A stretch of 64,000 nucleotides of DNA from JBHJGM01 sp964405825 (GTDB lineage: Bacteria > Verrucomicrobiota > Verrucomicrobiia > Opitutales > JBHJGM01): NCBI GenBank assembly GCA_964405825.1, contig CAYOPI010000002.1, positions 1 through 64,000 on the forward strand. The letters are read 5' to 3'. Within the stretch, counting starts at the first letter, position 1. Each line of letters starts with the position of its first letter. Positions 61,407-64,000 of this stretch are shown here, in pieces. The notes below the pieces were generated by a model. It was not told the DNA's origin. It did no database searches and was given only the letters and a program-made list of their open reading frames with translations. The position numbers were made by a program, and so were the translations under genes.

Positions 61407-62429
61407 CTATCGCTTCAGATTAACGATTTCCTGGAGAAACTCGTCGGAGGTGGTGATCACCCGTGCGCCTGCCTGGAAGCTGCGCTGCACCGTGATCATG
61501 TTCGAGAACTCCTCGGTCAAATCCACGTTGGAGAGTTCCAGCGCCTGGCTGCGAATGATCCCCAGACCACCCACGCCGGCCGAATTGTCCGCCACGGTCA
61601 TGGTCATGCTGCCGCTCTTCGGACCGGCGGCGTCCATCCCCGTAAACAGACCGTTGCCTTCGCGCACCAGCGCCTGCGGGTCGTTGAAATCCTGCAGGAG
61701 CAACTGGCCCATCGTCTCAACGTCGCCGTTGGCAAAGAGCACGTAGAAGTTGCCACTCTCGTCAAAAGAGAATGAGTCCACCAGGAAGGACTCCTTGGCC
61801 GCGGCTTCCACGTCCGCATCGGGAATGTTCTGGTTGCCAGCGGTGACCGCATCCGTGTCGGTGTTGTTGGTGATGCCACCGCCCACGGTCAGGTCAGGCT
61901 GGGGAATGCGCATGTCGCCAAAGCTCGCCGTCGGCACGGTCTTGGCCCAGGCGAGGGTGTCGAGAGAATCACCGGTGGCCGTGTAACTCGGCGCGCCGCT
62001 GATCATCCCCTGCAGACGGAAACCGCCCTGCGTTACGATGTAGCCCTGGTCGTCCACGCGGAAGTTGCCCATGCGGGTCACAAACTGGCGGTCGCTGACC
62101 GAATCGCGCACGACGAAGAAGCCGTTGCCCTCGATCGAAAGGTCGCTCGGAATGCCCGTGGCCTCGACCGGGCCCTGCGTGTAGCTGGAGGTGATGCCCG
62201 AAACGCCCACGCCGTTACCCACCTGCGCGGCAGTCTGGTTCGAACCGCCCGAGGGGTCCGACGCACCCGAGTTGCGCAGTGTGTTGTAAAAAGAATCGGC
62301 GTACTCCACGCGCTGCTTCTTGAAGGCGGTGGTGTTGACGTTGGCGATGTTGTTGCCAATGACCTCGAGGCCCTTGGTGTAAGTCTTGATCGCGCTGACG
62401 CCGCTGGTGAGTGAGTTGATCAGTGCCAT
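61407..62429 (-). CDS. flgE: Flagellar hook protein FlgE
   Basis: FlgE forms the hook. The N-terminus TSGVSAIKTYTKGLEVIGNN followed by IANVNTTAFKKQRVEYADSF, and the C-terminus NVDLTEEFSNMITVQRSFQA with EFLQEIVNLKR, are those of the rod-hook family. Its position behind flgD and its DNDTDAV-type variable middle identify the hook. At 340 residues it is shorter than the enterobacterial hook protein. Confidence 0.92.
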   Translation of the reverse strand: MALINSLTSGVSAIKTYTKGLEVIGNNIANVNTTAFKKQRVEYADSFYNTLRNSGASDPSGGSNQTAAQVGNGVGVSGITSSYTQGPVEATGIPSDLSIEGNGFFVVRDSVSDRQFVTRMGNFRVDDQGYIVTQGGFRLQGMISGAPSYTATGDSLDTLAWAKTVPTASFGDMRIPQPDLTVGGGITNNTDTDAVTAGNQNIPDADVEAAAKESFLVDSFSFDESGNFYVLFANGDVETMGQLLLQDFNDPQALVREGNGLFTGMDAAGPKSGSMTMTVADNSAGVGGLGIIRSQALELSNVDLTEEFSNMITVQRSFQAGARVITTSDEFLQEIVNLKR

Positions 62430-62488
62430 GGTTGGATTGGATTAGGGTTCTACTGGGTTCTTGGTTTTATGTGTGTGTAGCGTGCGCC

Positions 62489-62959
62489 TTAGCTGCTGGG
62501 CGGGCGGACTTCCTGGATGTAGCGGGTGTCGTAGCCGATGCCGTCGATGACGGCCTCAACGTAACGCTGACCGGCCCCGTCGGTCACCACGCGCACCTGT
62601 TCCACCTGCCCATCTACCACCACATCTTCCTCAGGCGTTCTGCCGGGCAGCACCCAGGTGACATCCATGCCGATGTAGTTTTGCGACGAGAGCAGTTGCT
62701 GGCCGTTGTTGAAGTCCTCGAAGGACTCCACCAGCGTCTGCATCTGCTCCAGCGAGGTAAAGTTGGCCATTTCCGCGATGAACGAAGTGTCATCCATCGG
62801 CTCGAGCGGGTCCTGGTTGACCATCTGCGTCGTGAGCAGTTGCAGAAAGTCATCAGAACCCAGTTCCTTCTTGATCTCCCGAGTGGTGCCGCCGGGCTGG
62901 TAGGCCACCGCCTCAAACGGGTTGGTCAGGAATTCAGTTGCTGCGGGTACTTCGCTCAT
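62489..62959 (-). CDS. flgD: Flagellar hook cap protein FlgD
   Basis: FlgD is the scaffold for hook assembly. The 156 residues contain the conserved N-terminal segment KELGSDDFLQLLTTQMVNQD, PLEPMDDTSFIAEMANFTSL, and the SQNYIGMDVTW start of the C-terminal domain. The C-terminal part is short, keeping little beyond the first strands of the FlgD Ig/tudor region. It is followed by flgE. Confidence 0.93.
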   Translation of the reverse strand: MSEVPAATEFLTNPFEAVAYQPGGTTREIKKELGSDDFLQLLTTQMVNQDPLEPMDDTSFIAEMANFTSLEQMQTLVESFEDFNNGQQLLSSQNYIGMDVTWVLPGRTPEEDVVVDGQVEQVRVVTDGAGQRYVEAVIDGIGYDTRYIQEVRPPSS

Positions 62960-62977
62960 AGTCGGATTGTCTTGGGG

Positions 62978-64000
62978 TTAGGCGAAACGAGATGAAGGGT
63001 TCGGGCGGCTGTCGCTGCCCCATTGAAAATCGATCTGGAGGCCCTGGTCGGCGGCTTCGTCCACCAGTTGGCTCCAGCCCTCGCGCAGACTCTGGCGCAA
63101 GGACTCCGGCACCTCGCCCACGCGGACCTGCACCCGGTCGCCGCCGAGCAAGCGCAGGCGCAGTTCGATGGCTTCGCCGCCTTCGAGCGGGAGGCGCACG
63201 TTCAGGCGCTCGGCCCCGCTGCGGCGCAACCGTTCAATCTGCTGCATCACCGCCGGCACAACCTCGGCAGCGCGCTGCGTGGTCGGATTTTGAAAGGTCT
63301 TTTCGCTGCGCCCGGACGCCTCCGCATTCGCGCTGGAAACACCGTGAGCGGATTCACGACCTCCGCGATCAAAAGCTGAATTTCGGCCGCCGCCCTGCCC
63401 GTTGCCAAAGCCATCCTGACCGAACGCTGAACCGCCCGTGGCACTGCCAAACCCGGACCAGGCACTGCCGCCTCCGGTTGGGCTGCCACTGCGACCCAGG
63501 GTCACGTTGGCGCGGATTTCGGGTTCTACGAGGGTCGACTTCATCGATGCTTCAGCCTTCTCAGCAACCGGCATGCCACCGGGGTTTCTTGAATCCGTAA
63601 GCGGCTTTCCATCAGCGGATAAGAAATCTTTCCCGAACGCTGAACGAATCCCTTCGAACCCAGGTGCGAAGGCTTTGCCCGCTTCCCTTGCGGCAACATT
63701 TTCCGGAGCGGCAAGCCTGTCGGCCAACGGCAGTCGAGTCGTGTCGGAACCGGTGCGCGAATCCGCCTGATTCAACCGATCGGCCAGCGTCTCGCGCCCG
63801 GCCTTCGCCGCCTTGGCGGCAGCCTGACGAAGCGTCGGCTCGGTCGCGAATTCGGGCTTTGCAACCGGCGAGACTTCCGGCTTCACCGGAGGTGCCAGCG
63901 GCCCTGTTCCGGCACCAGGCCGCGCCGGCTTTCCATCGACCTGCTCCGTGGCCATGCGACCTTCACGCGGCATGCTTTCCGTGGTCCTGGCAGTGTCGGC
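62978..64000 (-). CDS. fliK: Flagellar hook-length control protein FliK, cut by the window edge
   Basis: FliK measures hook length and triggers FlhB switching. The frame remains open to base 64000, so an ATG at 63971-63973 is probably internal and the N-terminus is missing. At least 340 residues are visible. A long disordered Ala/Gly/Ser/Pro-rich part includes a Gly-Ser-Phe repeat region (GFGSATGGSAFGQDGFGNG). The C-terminal domain follows: ERLRRSGAERLNVRLPLEGG, EAIELRLRLLGGDRVQVRV, SLREGWSQLVDEAADQGLQI. Its place before flgD is the usual one. Confidence 0.85.
   Translation of the reverse strand, partial: ADTARTTESMPREGRMATEQVDGKPARPGAGTGPLAPPVKPEVSPVAKPEFATEPTLRQAAAKAAKAGRETLADRLNQADSRTGSDTTRLPLADRLAAPENVAAREAGKAFAPGFEGIRSAFGKDFLSADGKPLTDSRNPGGMPVAEKAEASMKSTLVEPEIRANVTLGRSGSPTGGGSAWSGFGSATGGSAFGQDGFGNGQGGGRNSAFDRGGRESAHGVSSANAEASGRSEKTFQNPTTQRAAEVVPAVMQQIERLRRSGAERLNVRLPLEGGEAIELRLRLLGGDRVQVRVGEVPESLRQSLREGWSQLVDEAADQGLQIDFQWGSDSRPNPSSRFA

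Noticed and set aside
1..64000. Mobile elements, CRISPR arrays, prophage, rRNA or tRNA genes
   Set aside because: I saw no transposase or integrase, no regularly spaced repeats, and no rRNA or complete tRNA. GC content and codon style look uniform across the window, with no sign of recent transfer.

Overview
This 64 kb window comes from a GC-rich, flagellated, Gram-negative bacterial chromosome. I infer a member of the Verrucomicrobiota, probably Opitutae-like. The reasons are the OPT/DUF6785-like membrane proteins, the prepilin-type protein with a long acidic tail, frequent starts without a clear Shine-Dalgarno sequence, and a complete flagellar and chemotaxis set. No 16S gene is present, so this placement is a guess from gene content. 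I saw no mobile element, CRISPR array or tRNA. No gap between genes exceeds about 265 bases.

Region A (1-17493). A partial membrane protein and a lipoprotein lie on the minus strand, divergent from hemW. A long plus-strand cluster of nine genes follows: OPT-like transporter 1, an unknown soluble protein, a PqqD-like protein, an FtsX-type permease, an ABC ATPase, a 1688-residue fusion of a degenerate M28 peptidase-like domain to an FtsX permease, OPT-like transporter 2, a second ABC ATPase and an APC-family amino-acid transporter. Overlaps and short spacings suggest one transcription unit. I do not know a described system with this make-up, and it is the best candidate here for something new. 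A role in sensing or handling peptides at the envelope is inference.

Region B (17490-29204) is housekeeping: cca, cysH, prfB with an intact +1 programmed frameshift, an ATP-grasp-like protein, a DUF4174 protein, surE, pnp with an RGG-type tail, rpsO, a one-domain lycopene cyclase-like protein, a prepilin-like protein and its overlapping membrane partner.

Region C (29380-40277) is signalling: a large hybrid histidine kinase, cheW, a small cysteine-rich protein, two HDOD proteins, cheD, a membrane-anchored P-loop ATPase of unknown role, and a chemoreceptor with a CxxCH haem motif in its sensor domain.

Region D (40489-64000) is all on the minus strand and forms two flagellar blocks. The upstream block runs fliK, flgD, flgE, fliL, fliM, fliN, fliO, fliP, fliQ, fliR, a structured 207-base leader, then flhB, flhA, flhF, an unknown membrane protein, fliA, motA, motB and a small unknown. 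It ends at a clear terminator (48908-48925). The downstream block runs flgF, flgG, flgA, flgH, flgI, flgJ, flgN, flgK, flgL, fliW, csrA. Together they encode the export gate, switch proteins, stator, hook, rod, L- and P-rings, hook-filament junction, sigma-28 and the FliW-CsrA regulatory pair. Flagellin, the filament cap, the MS-ring, FliG, FliH, FliI and FlgB/FlgC are not in the window and probably lie elsewhere, some perhaps just beyond the right edge.
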